Shown here: in pieces, positions 1 through 11,740 of the stretch
How positions within the stretch are numbered: position 1 is the first letter of the stretch
How the letters are laid out: every line of letters begins with the position of its first letter
Assembly: GCA_015680685.1 (NCBI GenBank)
Contig: MNCI01002984.1
Coordinates: forward strand, 526,248-586,247
DNA length: 60,000 bases
Direction: 5' to 3'
Origin: Gnetum montanum
Lineage: Eukaryota; Streptophyta; Gnetopsida; Gnetales; Gnetaceae
The notes under the pieces: model-generated
Told to the model about the DNA's origin: nothing
Databases searched by the model: none
The model's input: the letters and a program-made list of their open reading frames with translations, nothing else
Made by a program: the position numbers and the translations under genes

Positions 1-1919
1 GGTAATCTCATCTATGAATAAAGCACTCATGTGACTCATTGGTTGAGGTGTTGTTCTCTACTATTAAGTCTCGGGTAACTAATTATTTGGACAACGAGCC
101 CATCGCATCCACCCAACCATTCTATTAATCAGAGGTTCTACTCTAGGTACGATGATATTCTTGTCATCATTAAAAATTAAAGTAATTTTGTGTTCATTAT
201 ACCCAGAGTGAAAAATGATGGACTAAGAGAGAATGGCTAGGGTGTGACATCAACAGGACTTGTGGATTCTCTTTGGTAACATCTGTAGGAGTTATCATGC
301 AGCTTGGTTGTACTAAAATCCTTGTAGATCTAACAACAATGGGAATAAGAGTAATAAATGCATGTAATAAAGAAAACCAATGCTATTCTAGGGGGTTCCA
401 CTAGAAATACATGCACCCATGCTTGAAGGTTGGTAGCTTCTCTGGTTCACTGTTGGGAAGGACAAAGTGCCAAAGCAGCTAGAAAGAAAAAAAAAATCAC
501 ACAAGAAAATATCAAAAGAAAAAAATTATGTGTGTGCGCTGTAGATTCCAAATCACTCCTCCCTTGGACAAAATGCCAAGTGATTGTACGCCTTGCTGTC
601 ATGGTGCTCTTATGGTTTCCCATCATTGGATGAAATAATGTGATGTCACTAATCAAAGGAATAGAATTGGTCTTGATTTTGGAGTGATGGGCTAATGACA
701 AATTAATCACATTCTACACTCAAGACTCATTGTGCCCTAGGCTAGTTACCTCATGTCCTAATCTCTACAATCCCTTCTACAATTCACCTCATCTCGTTGC
801 TCGTGTATTTGTGACTCGTGTCTTGTATAGCATTGAACTCATACCTCATCATAGTGGTATTTAACATGTGTGTGTTTTTTTGCATCAATTTAGATTATAT
901 GTAACCCTTCTAGGGCCTACGGACATTTTAAGATGTGGTTATGCAAGGGCATTATAGGTTGGAACCTGCTTTGGGGAGGACCCGCTTACGTGACTTTTGT
1001 AATTTGTACTTGTTGCACACCACCACATCATTTTACACCCTCCGAGTACTTCATTGCCAAATCTATTCTTTCCTTTGTTATCATTTTATCAAACGTTCCT
1101 CAAAACCATTACATGTCCTTTTATGTGTCACCTAAACAAATTAGTTCTGACATTAAACTTTTAGGGTAACTTCCTTGAAAAAATTTCTAACTCTAAAATC
1201 ACACTAAGCAAAGAATTCAACATTTATTAAAGGCAATGAGTAAGGTATGAAATAATTGACCTTCTTTCAATAACCTTACTAACAATTGATCTTTGTGTGA
1301 TTATAGATGGGCCCTAAAAGAGGACAACAAGGAGGACCTTCTTAAGGTGCAACTGAATGCCCAGGGGGAGGTAGAGGCCAAGGACCTCATGTAGAACATG
1401 CACAGCAAGAGGCACAATCATTCAACATCCATTAGGGAACTCTTTTCATTGCACAATCTAGCCAAGAAAAAGGTGGAGAGGTCAAGGCCCCATCCTATGA
1501 AGAGGAATGATGACTATTTATGGCATGGCATGTCAATGCTAATCAAGTGTTCATGTAGCTACTGTGTCCATGGGAAGTGCTGACTCCATCAAACATTGGA
1601 ACATCAGCATGGACGACTCATAATCCTTGGATAGAAGAGGAGAAATGTTAGGCACTTCTTCAACGATATCAATCTCAGAAGCCTAGAGTGCAGGATAAAG
1701 GAAAGGTACCCATGGAGGAGCCACACCACCAAAAATCCCATGAGTTCCACAAGTTTTTTCTTTTGTGTCTATGTCCAAATTTTGTTTAGTCCCACATTGT
1801 TGCATGAAACAATCCATGGTCATTCAATAATCTCATACCTATCCCCTATTTGTAATTGAATGAAGTTGTTCCTCACTTTCTTTGGCTTGAGGACGAGTTG
1901 TTATTCAATCGTGGGGGTA
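1..1919 (+). mobile_element. Element A: 3' internal region of an Athila/Tat-like Ty3/gypsy element
   Basis: This is the post-integrase, largely non-coding part of an LTR element whose 5' portion lies outside the window. It is assigned by similarity to the same part of element B: the stretch near 930-1000 (TTATGCAAGG, then CCTGCTTTGGGGAGGACC) has a clear counterpart near 27720-27770, and both copies end in a GGGGGTA polypurine tract followed by an LTR starting TGATGAATCAT. No long reading frame is present. A weak Gly/Gln/Glu-rich reading runs from the ATG at 1307 to about 1750 with scattered stops, just after GTGATTATAG, which is also found in B. The lineage assignment rests on element B, which has the tRNA-Asp-type primer site and pol genes. 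Confidence 0.7.
1911..1919 (+). other. Polypurine tract of element A
   Basis: GTGGGGGTA lies immediately before the LTR start TGATGAATCAT. The same GGGGGTA is found before the 3' LTRs of elements B (28465-28474) and E (minus strand, 15773-15780). By the general LTR mechanism it would prime plus-strand DNA synthesis. Confidence 0.8.
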
Positions 1920-2778
1920 TGATGAATCATGGTTTGTCAGGTGTTGATATCAAACCCTTGACATCGGACCCTCAATATTGGATCCACAATATTGAGTACA
2001 TGATATCACAGCCTAGATAACAATATTGTGATTCCTGTTTAAGCCTAATACACCTTTGGGCACATAGGAAGAGTCAATAAGTGTAAGTGTACAGTATTTT
2101 TATTCATATTTAGTTCATCTCAACTCTTTTCCCAATGCATGCCTTCAGTGTGATGATTGTAATTGTATGGAACCTTTATTCTAGTGTGACGTAATCGGAC
2201 ATGCACATGACTACCAATAAAGATCGAGATTACTTCATCATTGTAGCATTCACTTAGTTTTAATTACTTACTGTTATTGTTATTTATTGCTTTCCTAATT
2301 AATATTTCTCACCCTTCATTTACTATCTCTATTATTAAACACAGAATGAGTACAACTTAATCACGAGCATTTAAGTATGACTACTTGGCAACCCAGTAGT
2401 GTATCTAGGAGTGCTCAAGTAATATACGCTTGGTAATCCTAGAAGTAGTACACAAGGTCCAAGATGTGTATGGATGATTAAGGACGAATGCTCATCACAC
2501 TTAGGCTAGCTTAGATTCTCTTCTCTTATTTCCTCTTAGCTTAAAACAAGTTTATTTTCCATTGCCTCTAGGAGTAGCACTAGTTTAAGACCACATCATA
2601 CACCTCACTCTGGACTAAACCATACATGACAAAGCAAATACTAGTCCAGGTGGAAAGAAAGTGAACTGCGATCAACGTGTAACTATCTAGATACCACAAC
2701 TAGCCTGTCTATGGAGTTCAACTGGATCATGCGTGAATGCTCATATTCATATAGTTGAGTGTAGGGGTATCACCTCTC
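1920..2778 (+). repeat. 3' LTR of element A
   Basis: It starts with TGATGAATCATGGTTTG directly after a polypurine tract and shares blocks with the LTRs of B, D, E and F: the region with 'TTGGTAACC...AGTAG', 'ATCATGCGTGAATGCTCATATTCATATAGTTGAGTGTAGGGG' (positions 2726-2768) and a short palindrome cluster at its start (TGATATC, CAATATTG, TGATATCA). The usual end CTCATCA is missing; the LTR runs into the end of another LTR (element H) near 2778-2799. The 3' target duplication is therefore not visible. Confidence 0.75.
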
Positions 2779-3097
2779 TTCTAAGTTCAATGATCCTCAA
2801 GTGGGTTGGAACCTGGTACTCTTGCACTCTACATCAATCTCCAAGAGTGAACATGGAAGGGGTAATCAACATCAGACACATCTAGACAAAAAGAATAATA
2901 TGCTTCATCAATTACTATGCTCAATTTCTATATCATATTTTTCATAAAGGTAAATCTCTCATTCCTTTCTTTACATTCAAAAATAAAGGAAACTATGCTT
3001 GTAAAGCTAATAGGACTCATGACAATCTGAATGATGTTCCCTTTGAAGAAAGGTATGGGATATTTTGACATGAAGTTCTTTCTTTTTAAAATTTATG

Positions 3098-4320
3098 CAT
3101 GAGATAAAAGATGCTTTAGATGCCAAGGAAATAAAAATTAAATTTCTTAATGATGAATGTTTTTATCTCAAGCAAGAGAACTCAGACCTTAAGGCTAAGA
3201 TTCAAAAACTAACCAATGTGATTGAGTAAATGAGTAAGAGCTTTGAAAGTAAGGAAAGAGGTAAAACTTTTTCAAGTTCTACTTTTGATTCATCTTCAAT
3301 AAAATGCTTGGTATGTGGTGGAAGAACCCATGTGGTCTCTGAATGTCCTTGTAATGGTAGATTACAATGAAAGGACAAAAATGATGAATTGATAAGAAAG
3401 ACCAACTTCTACTCAAGTTGGGATGATCAAGAGCAAAGTGAAGAAGAGGTGGGGGATGATGCAAAGGATTCACACCTTGTCTGTATGGCTCTCACCAATG
3501 ATGATGCTGACACCTTACATGATGAACTTAATGAGGATGAGAGGTTTGATTTATTGTGTAATGAACTCTTAAATTTTCAAAATCTTTGTACAAAGTTAAA
3601 CAAGCAAGTTAAAATAAAGGATCAAGAAATTTCTTTATTGAATACAACAATTTCTAATCTTACAAAGAAAATCTCAAACCTAAAGGATGAGAATAAAAAA
3701 CTAACCTTGTCTTATGAGCAAGCTAAGCAAGAAATTGCGTATGTCAAACTTGTGAATGAAAGGCTAGTCAAGGGAAAAGAATTCCTTCAGATGGTATTAG
3801 GACAAGGAAGAAGTCCACATGATAAGAGTGGGCTAGGATGTTGTACACAAGATTAATCACCTACACCAATCCCATCTCAACCAAAGGCTATTTCAAAGAA
3901 TGAAGAATCAACAGGCACTACATCTCAACCAAGACAAACTCCAAGGTATGATCACCTTAACTATTATAGGAAGGTGAGATGTTATTATTGTCATGGGCAT
4001 AAACAATGGGAGTGTAATTTAAAATATCATCACATGAGCACCTAGTCATATCATCAAACTCCTTTATCTTACAAAAATGTATTGAGAAAAGTAATTATGT
4101 AGGACCACAGGAAAACTTGGAGAGCTCAAGAGGGTAAGAGAGTTAAGAAAGTATGGAAAATCAAGAGGAAGAAACCTACAACTAAAAAGACACTATCTAG
4201 CCAATTTGTAAAAGGGAGCACAGCCTTCAAAATTGAAGAAGTCCATGTGAAAAGAGAAATCTAAAAAGAGGAATCTCATTCTCAAGCTTGCTAAACACCT
4301 CCATTCTCCATCAACAAGCA
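3098..4320 (+). pseudogene. Gag pseudogene of element H (CCHC and coiled coil)
   Basis: The frame reads a Lys/Glu-rich helical segment (about 3098-3240), then a zinc knuckle CLVCGGRTHVVSEC (3305-3346, CX2CX4HX4C), an acidic stretch (SEEEVGDDAKD), a long coiled coil (NLTKKISNLKDENKKL, near 3650-3710) and a Lys-rich tail. A second, shortened Cys-His motif CYYCHGHKQWEC lies at 3980-4015 (CX2CX2HX4C). The longest open piece is 3389-3856 (155 residues). Stops at about 3226 and 3367 and a frame loss after 3856 break it. Nucleic-acid-binding Gag of an LTR retrotransposon is the role known for such knuckles. No polymerase follows. Confidence 0.7.
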
Positions 4321-5825
4321 AGGTAAGTAACGGTAAGTATAGGTATAATTATTATTTCTTGACATAATGAGATTAGAATAGATTAATTTATTATTATGAA
4401 AAGCTATTGGAAATCTTTGGAAATTCAAAAACAATTCTTAATCTAGCAATTTATTTTAGTACCATGCCTGTGCTGCTTGTAAAGTTTTTATTAATAAATC
4501 ATGCTCTTAACTAGAATGTATTGGTTTCAAGTGGGTTAAAACTCTTGACTATAATTCATGGATCAAAAGATTTTTGTTGATCATTCATTATTTTTTAAAC
4601 ATATATGTATTATGTTCCATATGATATAGCATTGTTGCTTCCCTCTAAAATCATAAAGTCCAATCTCTTTTAGAAGATTTTTGAAACATTAGATTTGGCA
4701 CCTTTAATGTAATCAAAAGGGATTCCTTGTTAGTTATCTTAAAAATATTTGCATCGTTGTTGTTCACTAATGGGAGACCTTAGTCTCCATACTTTATCTT
4801 AGAATTTCAATGCAGCATGAAGATCCTAAAAGGCTTATAGGAGTTGCAAATCTCTCTACAATAGATGCATAATGACCAAAGAGACTAGGAAGAAATACAA
4901 TCATGTGGGTAGAGAGAGTTAGTACCTCATCAATGGTTATCATCTTAAAGGCCACCAATCTAGGGAAAGTTATTTGAGACTTTTTCCAAAAGACACTCAA
5001 GTGGTAGGACTTTCCACTCCAACACACACAATGGAAAATGAGCAAGAAAAGGACTATTCATTCTAGCATATGGTAAAGTATCCAAGAAAAAATTATGAGT
5101 TAATTTTGGTCAAGATATCTTTTGAACATTTTACATTGTGATGTATCTCTTGGTCATGATATTTAAAATGCACATGGATATATACAAATTTCTTTATGAC
5201 CTTCTTGTTAAGGATTTATATGTATGCCCTTTTGTATGTTGAGAATGTATCTTTTTAAGTCCTAAGGCCCTTCTTGAAAATAAAAGTTAAGAAGTACTCA
5301 TCTTAGAGATCTTAAGTACTCACAATGGTAGATTAGAACTAGACATGGTGTTCATGATCTCTTTTGGTAAAAAAAGAGGTATATGCTATTTTTTCTCTCA
5401 ACATGATTATCATATATATGTTTATGATTTTTTTAAAAAAATGATAATTGGTTGTGTTTGATCTTTTAATATATTTAGCATGATCAAATGCGTTGCTTTG
5501 TCTTAAGAGTTGAATAGGCATGTGTTTCCTCACTTGTTATGAAAGTGTTATTCTTTATTTTTTTGTTGATGTTTCACAAGGACTAGAGTATTAGGTAATG
5601 AGGTATTAGTTTATTTGTTACTAATGACTTATTGGTTTAGAGATAGGTTACTTGATCTTCAAAGGTCAAATTTTGGACTTCAAGCATTAATTCTCTTATA
5701 TATGATGTAAAAGGCTTGGTTGTGCTTTATAGATAAGAAGTAGCTCTTAATGAAAATTTATTTGCTCCTATGGTACTTGATAGGTTTTTGTTTTCTTCTT
5801 TTTGATGCTATTCAAAAAGGGAGAG
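4321..5825 (+). other. AT-rich non-coding part of element H
   Basis: This 1.5 kb between the gag relic and the insertion of element G has no long frame, no RT or integrase motif and no clear repeat. Its right edge, CAAAAAGGGAGAGAGAAT, is continued on the far side of G at 12776, so it belongs to the element that G entered. Confidence 0.5.
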
Positions 5826-5830
5826 AGAAT

Positions 5831-7234
5831 TGCGACATCTAAAAACATCGATGGCTAGAACACTGAGAGGTCACCGGGTGTATAGCCTAACCCCGAATCC
5901 GTACGAGGGCCATGCTGGAGAAAACGGAAATGGGGTGCCATGAACGGTCTTGTTGATCAAACAAGGACTTACGTGGTGTTAAAATGACCATGTGTGAGAA
6001 GAGTTTATACTAAGTTATGCGTGGGCATCAAGTCTGGGAAGACTAGAACATAGCAGGGTGTCCCATCCTGAGAACTATGACGTGAACACATAAATATGTA
6101 TGAAAAGTGAGAAAATACAAGTGTTACACTGAATGCCAAAGAGAGATGCTTGAGAAATGTAATACAATTTGAGAATAGTAGTTCACCACCCCAAAAGATG
6201 GAGCGTAGCTGATTCACAGAGGGATATACAATGTACAATAGGTATAGTGGGAGTGTTGTCACAGCCTCGATGGTGTTAGGCTGTGAAGTCTAGTGCTCAT
6301 TGTGATGAACTATGCCTACTAGATTGGTAGCCACGGTATACTATGCAATCTTGTACAAGGTTGCAATGGGGCTGCAGTGTACCATGCGGTGTAGTTGTGC
6401 CTCTCTACCGGTGTAGTGTGCTATGGGTCTTGTTCACCCACAGACCTAAGTGCCGAGATGTCAAAGTGTCAAATAATAAACGGAAGTGCCAACTGCCTTA
6501 CTGGTGAAAAATAGAAGCCAACCCCCCTCTTCCTCCTCTCTTTTCAAAAGAAGATGCAGGGGTATTTATAAGGCTAGGGTTAGTCCAAAATGCGGATCAT
6601 GTGCCACGTGGCAGTGCAGTGGGTAGGACCATGCTCATCCCATGTTACGTGCGAGACAGGAGACGCTAGCTGCAACACTGGACAGGGTGCTACAATATAG
6701 TAGATAGGGTGTTATGTTGCAGTAGACAGGGTGTTATGCTATAGTAGACATGGGTGCTACACTACAATAGACATGGTGCTACGCTGCAATAGACATGGTT
6801 GCTACATTGCAGTAGATATGGTTGCTACACTACAGTAGACATGGTTGCTACATTGTAGTAGACATGGTGCTATGCTGCAGTAGACATGGGTGCTACGCTA
6901 TAGTAGACATGGTTACTATGCTGCAGTAGACATGGTGCTATGCTACAGTAGACATGGATGCTACGCTGTAGTAGACATGGTTGCTACATTGCAATAGATA
7001 TGGTGCTACACTATAGTAGACATGGGTGCTACGCTGCAGTAGACATGGTTGCTACACTGTAGTAGATAGGGTGCTATGCTACACTACACTACACAATGTA
7101 ACAGGGTGATATGCTACGTAGTGTAGCAGGGTGCTGCACTGCAATACGCTACGCAGCTTGACATGTGAATCGTTTTCACACTTAGCCAAATTTGCAGTCA
7201 AGATGTTGAGACCCAAAATTTTATGGTGTTTCAA
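5831..7234 (-). repeat. 3' LTR of element G
   Basis: This 1.4 kb LTR matches 11741-12775 through blocks such as GAAAAGTGAGAAAATACAAG (6098 and 11826) and CCACGTGGCAGTGCAGTGGG (6604 and 12330). It also matches the solo LTR at 52810-54415 at both ends: TAGCCTAACCC near 5882 and 52863, and GGTGTTTCA at the other end. On the minus strand it starts TGAAACACCATAAAATTTTG. It contains a 22-23 bp minisatellite (6680-7085). Confidence 0.85.
6680..7085. repeat. 22-23 bp minisatellite in the left LTR of G
   Basis: About 17 degenerate copies of the unit GCTACACTGCAGTAGACATG plus GT/GTT/GGT. Units vary mostly by transitions (GCTACG/GCTATG, CTGCAG/CTACAG/CTATAG). The related array in the right LTR of the same element has only about ten units. 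Confidence 0.9.
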
Positions 7235-8399
7235 TGGCCCCTCTTTGTTGACTTCTAGAGGAGTGGCCCGAGAGATGTCAACAAAGAATTACAAAACACC
7301 ACAGCAGACATGATACCAACATCACTCATCGGTATAAGATCAGGTGTCATTTTACCATGCTCAATAGTGCTCTGGAAATAAGGTTATGTTGAGGGACAAG
7401 GGGATATAGGCAATGCTAGAGAGATGAAATTTGAACTGTGGGAATGAAATGCAAATAATGGATCATGGTGTAATATGCAAATTTTGCATGGTTGACAATG
7501 ACCATGGCATGAAGTGGTTTGCCCCTAAAACGTTGACCTCATGTTGGAGTGCTTATGAGAGCATCAAAGTTAATCTAAGGCTGGGACAATTGCAAGGCTG
7601 CAACATTATCAATTTTCTTAGGGATGTGCTTTTCCCCATTCCTTTTATTTTATTTTATTTTTGTTGTGTTATGAGGCAAACCTTCTTTGGGTTCAGCTCA
7701 CTACTGAATGTTAGCTACAAGTTGGCCATCAAGAAGATGGGCTTTGTTTTGATGCATCCACATCGCATCTATAGGATAGGTACTTCCTCCCTGGGATGAG
7801 TTGTGTTACATTCATTTAGGGCTTTAACTAGCCCACAAAGGCTCCCCATGGGATGATTTGTGTTATGTCCATCATGAATTCAGCGGTTAATGTGAAGAGA
7901 ATGCCATGTACATCACAATGTGTATGCCAGAGGGATGTGAGATCCTGAGTATGTGAGAGATGAGATGATATTAGGATAATGGAGTGAATGTGCATAGTTT
8001 GTAATAAGGATGAGGGGGGAGGTGCACTCTTGAGTGGCTCAACTAGTCCAATCATGTACATTAGAGCAATGTGGTGACTTGCTATTGTAATGAGACGCCT
8101 CTGTGCATGACCACCTCTAAGGCTTCGTCTTCCAAAAACAACTCCAAGAAGACAAGAAACCACACAACATGAAATGCCAATGTAAATGTCAGATGTGAAG
8201 ACACCGTAGGTGCTAAATGCAAAGATGCTGCAAATGTGTCAAATGCTATGCCAGATGCAAGTGCTCAAGAAGCCAGTGAAAGTGCCAAGGTGATGATGTT
8301 CTGAGTCCTCTAAAGGTCACACAAATGGCAAGTGCTCCAAAAGGTCACCAGAATGGTGGGAGGCAATGATGTTGTGAGTGTTCCCAAGGGTTTCACTAA

Positions 8400-8760
8400 T
8401 GGCAAGTGTTCAAATCAGATTAGCAACATGCCAATTTAAAGTCCTGTCAAATCGTGAATCTAGTTTAAGGTCCTGGTAGACCGTGATGTGCTAGTTTATA
8501 GTCCTAGCAAACTGCTGGATGATAGTTTAATGTTGTAGTGGACAGTGGATGTTGTGCTAGTTTAACATCATGACCCAAGGACAAGCTATTGTGCCAGTTT
8601 AACATCATGGCCCAAGGACAATATGTTGTGCCAGTTTAACATCATGGCCTAAGGAAAATCTATTGTGCCAATTTAACATCATGGCCCAAGGACAATCTAT
8701 GCTAGTTTATAATCATAGCGGACTGTCTATGCCAATTTATACTCATAGTGGACTAGAGCT
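8400..8760. repeat. 37-bp tandem repeats in the 3' internal region of G
   Basis: Four clear head-to-tail copies of a 37-bp unit containing AGTTTAACATCATGGCCCAA start at 8554, 8591, 8628 and 8665, flanked by more degenerate copies built on AGTTTA-GTCCTAG/ATCATAG. It lies between the protease relic and the 3' LTR of G, where RT and integrase would be expected. No coding sense is evident. Confidence 0.85.
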
Positions 8761-8977
8761 TACCTTGCTTGTGTAAGGTGTGATGTTGCATGCATAGTCA
8801 TGCTGTGTGCCTACAAGATCCTGTAAAAATCAACTAACAAGAAAACAACATCAAGCAACACCTATCATAAATAGAGTTAAAATGTACGAATGAAAGAAAA
8901 TCAATGCAAAAAGTGATAGTTTTAGGTTATTCCAAGCCATAGGCTAGTTTAAGGCCTTTTCAGGCCATATGTTTTTA

Positions 8978-9900
8978 TTATTTTTCAAATGCAATGCATA
9001 AGCTAAGTAGATGGATGTGTAAACAAAGTAGAAATGCGTAAACAAAGCAAACTAGTGTGTAAACTAGGCAAGCAGGTGAAATGTAAATGCATGAACAAAT
9101 GCAACCCAAGAATGCATGGCCAATGGAGGCAAGGGGTGAGCTGGTTCTTAACGTGTTTTTGACCAAGGAAAAGTCTTGATCACATAGTTTCTTCCTAATC
9201 AGGTGTGGATTAGGGGGTGTGCAAGGCTTAGGATCCTCTGGGAGGCTGTTGGCTTCAACCACTTGTTTAGGTGTGTTAGCCTTAGGTACTACATTGGTTG
9301 TCGTAGGTGTACCACCAAGAAACTCTTCTTTCAAAACTTGCGCCATGTCCATGTCATGGATAGTCGAAGAGGAAGCATTATCATCATGGATAATAACTTG
9401 ACCACCTTCGTATGGAAGGTGGATTTCTTGGTGGATGGGAGAGGAGATGGTCCTTATTTGGGCTAGCTAAGGCCTACCTAGAATCATGTTGAAACCTGGC
9501 ATCTCCTCTATGACAGTGAAATCTGCACTAGTGGGGAATTGCTCTCCTACCACGAAGGCTAAGTTGATTATACCCCTGACTATGACACATGATCCATTGA
9601 AGGATTTTAGACACATGGTTTTGGTTGGCCTGAATTCATCTACCATACCTAGTTTTTCAATGATGGAGTACAGGACTACATTTGTTACTACACCATCATC
9701 GACATGTATTCTGTGGATGGTACACTGCCCAACATGAACGCTAATGGATAGTGGAGCTATAGTGACCTCCCCTCGTTCAGGGTTAACTTTGATTACATCA
9801 TCATGAAAGGATAGAGATGTTGAACCTAATTCTCATGGTGCAGGGGGCAACATTGTTACATGGATGGGTGCCTCATTTTCAGGGATGTCCTTCGTAACAA
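8978..9900 (-). pseudogene. Retropepsin region of element G
   Basis: Minus-strand translation gives a stretch ending VHVGQCTIHRIHVDDGVV, followed by FNMILGRP, the usual order of a retropepsin active site and the ILGRP flap-side block in Tat-like elements. The active-site triplet reads Asp-Asp-Gly, where Asp-Asn-Gly or Asp-Gly-Gly is usual for the lineage. An open piece of 124 residues (8978-9352) continues after it but then runs into sequence with no RT similarity. It is broken by stops. Confidence 0.6.
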
Positions 9901-10009
9901 GAATGGAGGCCAAGATCTAGGCCAATGCTTGGTAGTGAGCAGATGAGGTTATGACCAAGTCGTACAAGCTCAACATTTTGTTCTTTTGCTTGAGTGTTTA
10001 TTTCACCTG

Positions 10010-11690
10010 GGTTAGTGTAGCTACAAAGTCCTTATCATTAGCTGTTGTGTTGGCCTTAACTTCCCCCATGTGGCTTGAAAGATAGATCTCTCAGGGAGGG
10101 GGCTTAGGCTTGGTTTGCTTGCCCTTCTTGGGGGTAGGGGCCTCAGTGTTTGGTTGTTGCTTGCTAGTTGTGGCCTTTGCTTTGGCCACAGGGGTTGCGA
10201 GGTGCTCATTTGTCCTCTTGCATTACCATTTGGTGGGCCTACCCAAGTCGCTAATGGGCTCAGCCCTTGAAGGAGGAGAGATTGAGACATTGCCCACTAT
10301 TGGGCTTTGGGTAGGTGAGGGGCCATCATGGTGTGGGACCCTTATGAAAAAGGGTAGTTTAGGAGTTGTTGTGTGACCAACTCGTTGTGGCACCTTCATG
10401 ACGAAAGGTTTCGTAGTGGTTGCTATTGCTGCATCATGCCAGTTTAACGTCTTAGAGAACGATTGCTTTGGAACTTTGACCACAAAGGATGTTAGGGGTG
10501 CTAGAGGTGGCACTTTGATAACAAAGGGAGGCCTCTTGCTTGTGGAGGCTGAGGGGACCCTTGCCTTGTTGAGAGGCACACAGATCACAAAAGGTTGTTG
10601 CATAGGTTTGGTCTTGCCACCTATGTTAATGGAGTTTATGACATAGGAAGCATCATCTGCATTGGATTGGTTCATTGTGTCTAGCACCAATTGGCCCCAT
10701 TCTATCATTCTTTGTAGGTCATCTTGCAAAGCACGATAGTTGTCCATACTATGAGCAAACAACTGGTGGTACTGACAGTATTGGTCTAATTTAAAATTTT
10801 GGGGACCGGGGGCTCATTTGGTACCGCTAATGTGGGGTTCCTTAGTAGTTCATAGTACCTATCATGTTTTTGGTGGGTAATCACTTATATGTGTTTGTGT
10901 TGGATCTGCCTAGTTTTTAAGAGTTTCTTTAGTAGTTCAGAGGGTTCCACCAGTAGTGGTGTATACTTTGAGTGGTCCTTGCACTGAAAGTTGGGCCTTG
11001 GAGTGGCCCCTGCCGATGTAGATGAGTTGGCACTAGAGTTGGTGATTTTGTCAACTAGGGCCTTGGGCTGCTTAGCTGTCGATCCCCAGTTGATTACTTT
11101 TGTGCTTGCGGCCACTATTGTCATTGTTATGTTTTGCTTGCAATTTTGGTTTCTATAGGCCACATAAGCTAGATCATTGCTAGCTTGTGCTGCTTCCTCT
11201 ATGCCTTTTGCTTAGGCAAAGGCTTGGCTAAGGACTAGATAATATAGTTTGGACTTAATAAAATCATTTACTGCATCTTTGAATATGGCCATTAGATGTC
11301 CTTTGCTAGGGGTTCATGCATTTCACTCAATGCAACATTCCAATGTTGAAGGAATTTTCACACGAGTTCTAGAGGCCCCTACTTAACCTGCATGAGCTGG
11401 TCAAGGGTTGCTTCAAGCTTGAGGTTGTACCTGAAGCGTATCACAAACTAGCTTATGAGATCCTCCAAAGTGGAGATTGAGGCCTTGGGTAGCATGCGAT
11501 ACCATTCTAAGGCCTTGCTAGTGAGTGACATAGGAAACACGTGCATGATGGCATGTGGCCAGTTGTGACCAAGTGTGCATTGGGGTCCCCTTCGTCATTG
11601 TACTTGGTGAATTGAGGCAATTGGACACCAGTTGGAAGAGTTAAGGGTGGTACCGTAGGACTTACGGGGTCATCTCAGTAGAAGTCCACT
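10010..11690 (-). pseudogene. Gag pseudogene of element G with PFV-KVP repeats
   Basis: Minus-strand frames give typical Gag capsid-type sequence from about 11600 to 11200 (MLPKASISTLEDLISWF, then LEATLDQLMQ), a block with the Tat-like YTPLLVEPSELLKKLL (within 10885-11163), and an open 179-residue piece (10223-10762). The last contains five spaced copies of a short motif: PFVICVP, PFVIKVP, SFVVKVP, PFVMKVP and PFFIRVP. Several stops and frame changes break it. It is the Gag polyprotein relic of a Ty3/gypsy element; I see no zinc knuckle. Confidence 0.65.
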
Positions 11691-11740
11691 ACCTTGATGT
11701 TTTTGGAGGAGGTAGCCTTAAGTCAGTTGATCTCCTCTGT

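Noticed and set aside
430-1583. Several short open frames in the element A tail
   Set aside because: They overlap on both strands, have no family resemblance and lie in the non-coding tail of an LTR element.
6005-6262. 85-residue minus-strand frame repeated at 11718-12059
   Set aside because: The two frames are similar only because they lie in the two LTRs of G; LTRs of this type are not coding and the frames differ in length and end.
6680-7085. Direct repeats considered as a CRISPR array
   Set aside because: Units are degenerate and contiguous without unique spacers, and the DNA is plant nuclear.
10110-10646. Plus-strand open frames over the Gag of G
   Set aside because: They are shadows of the minus-strand Gag reading, which has the PFV-KVP repeats and Tat-like block.
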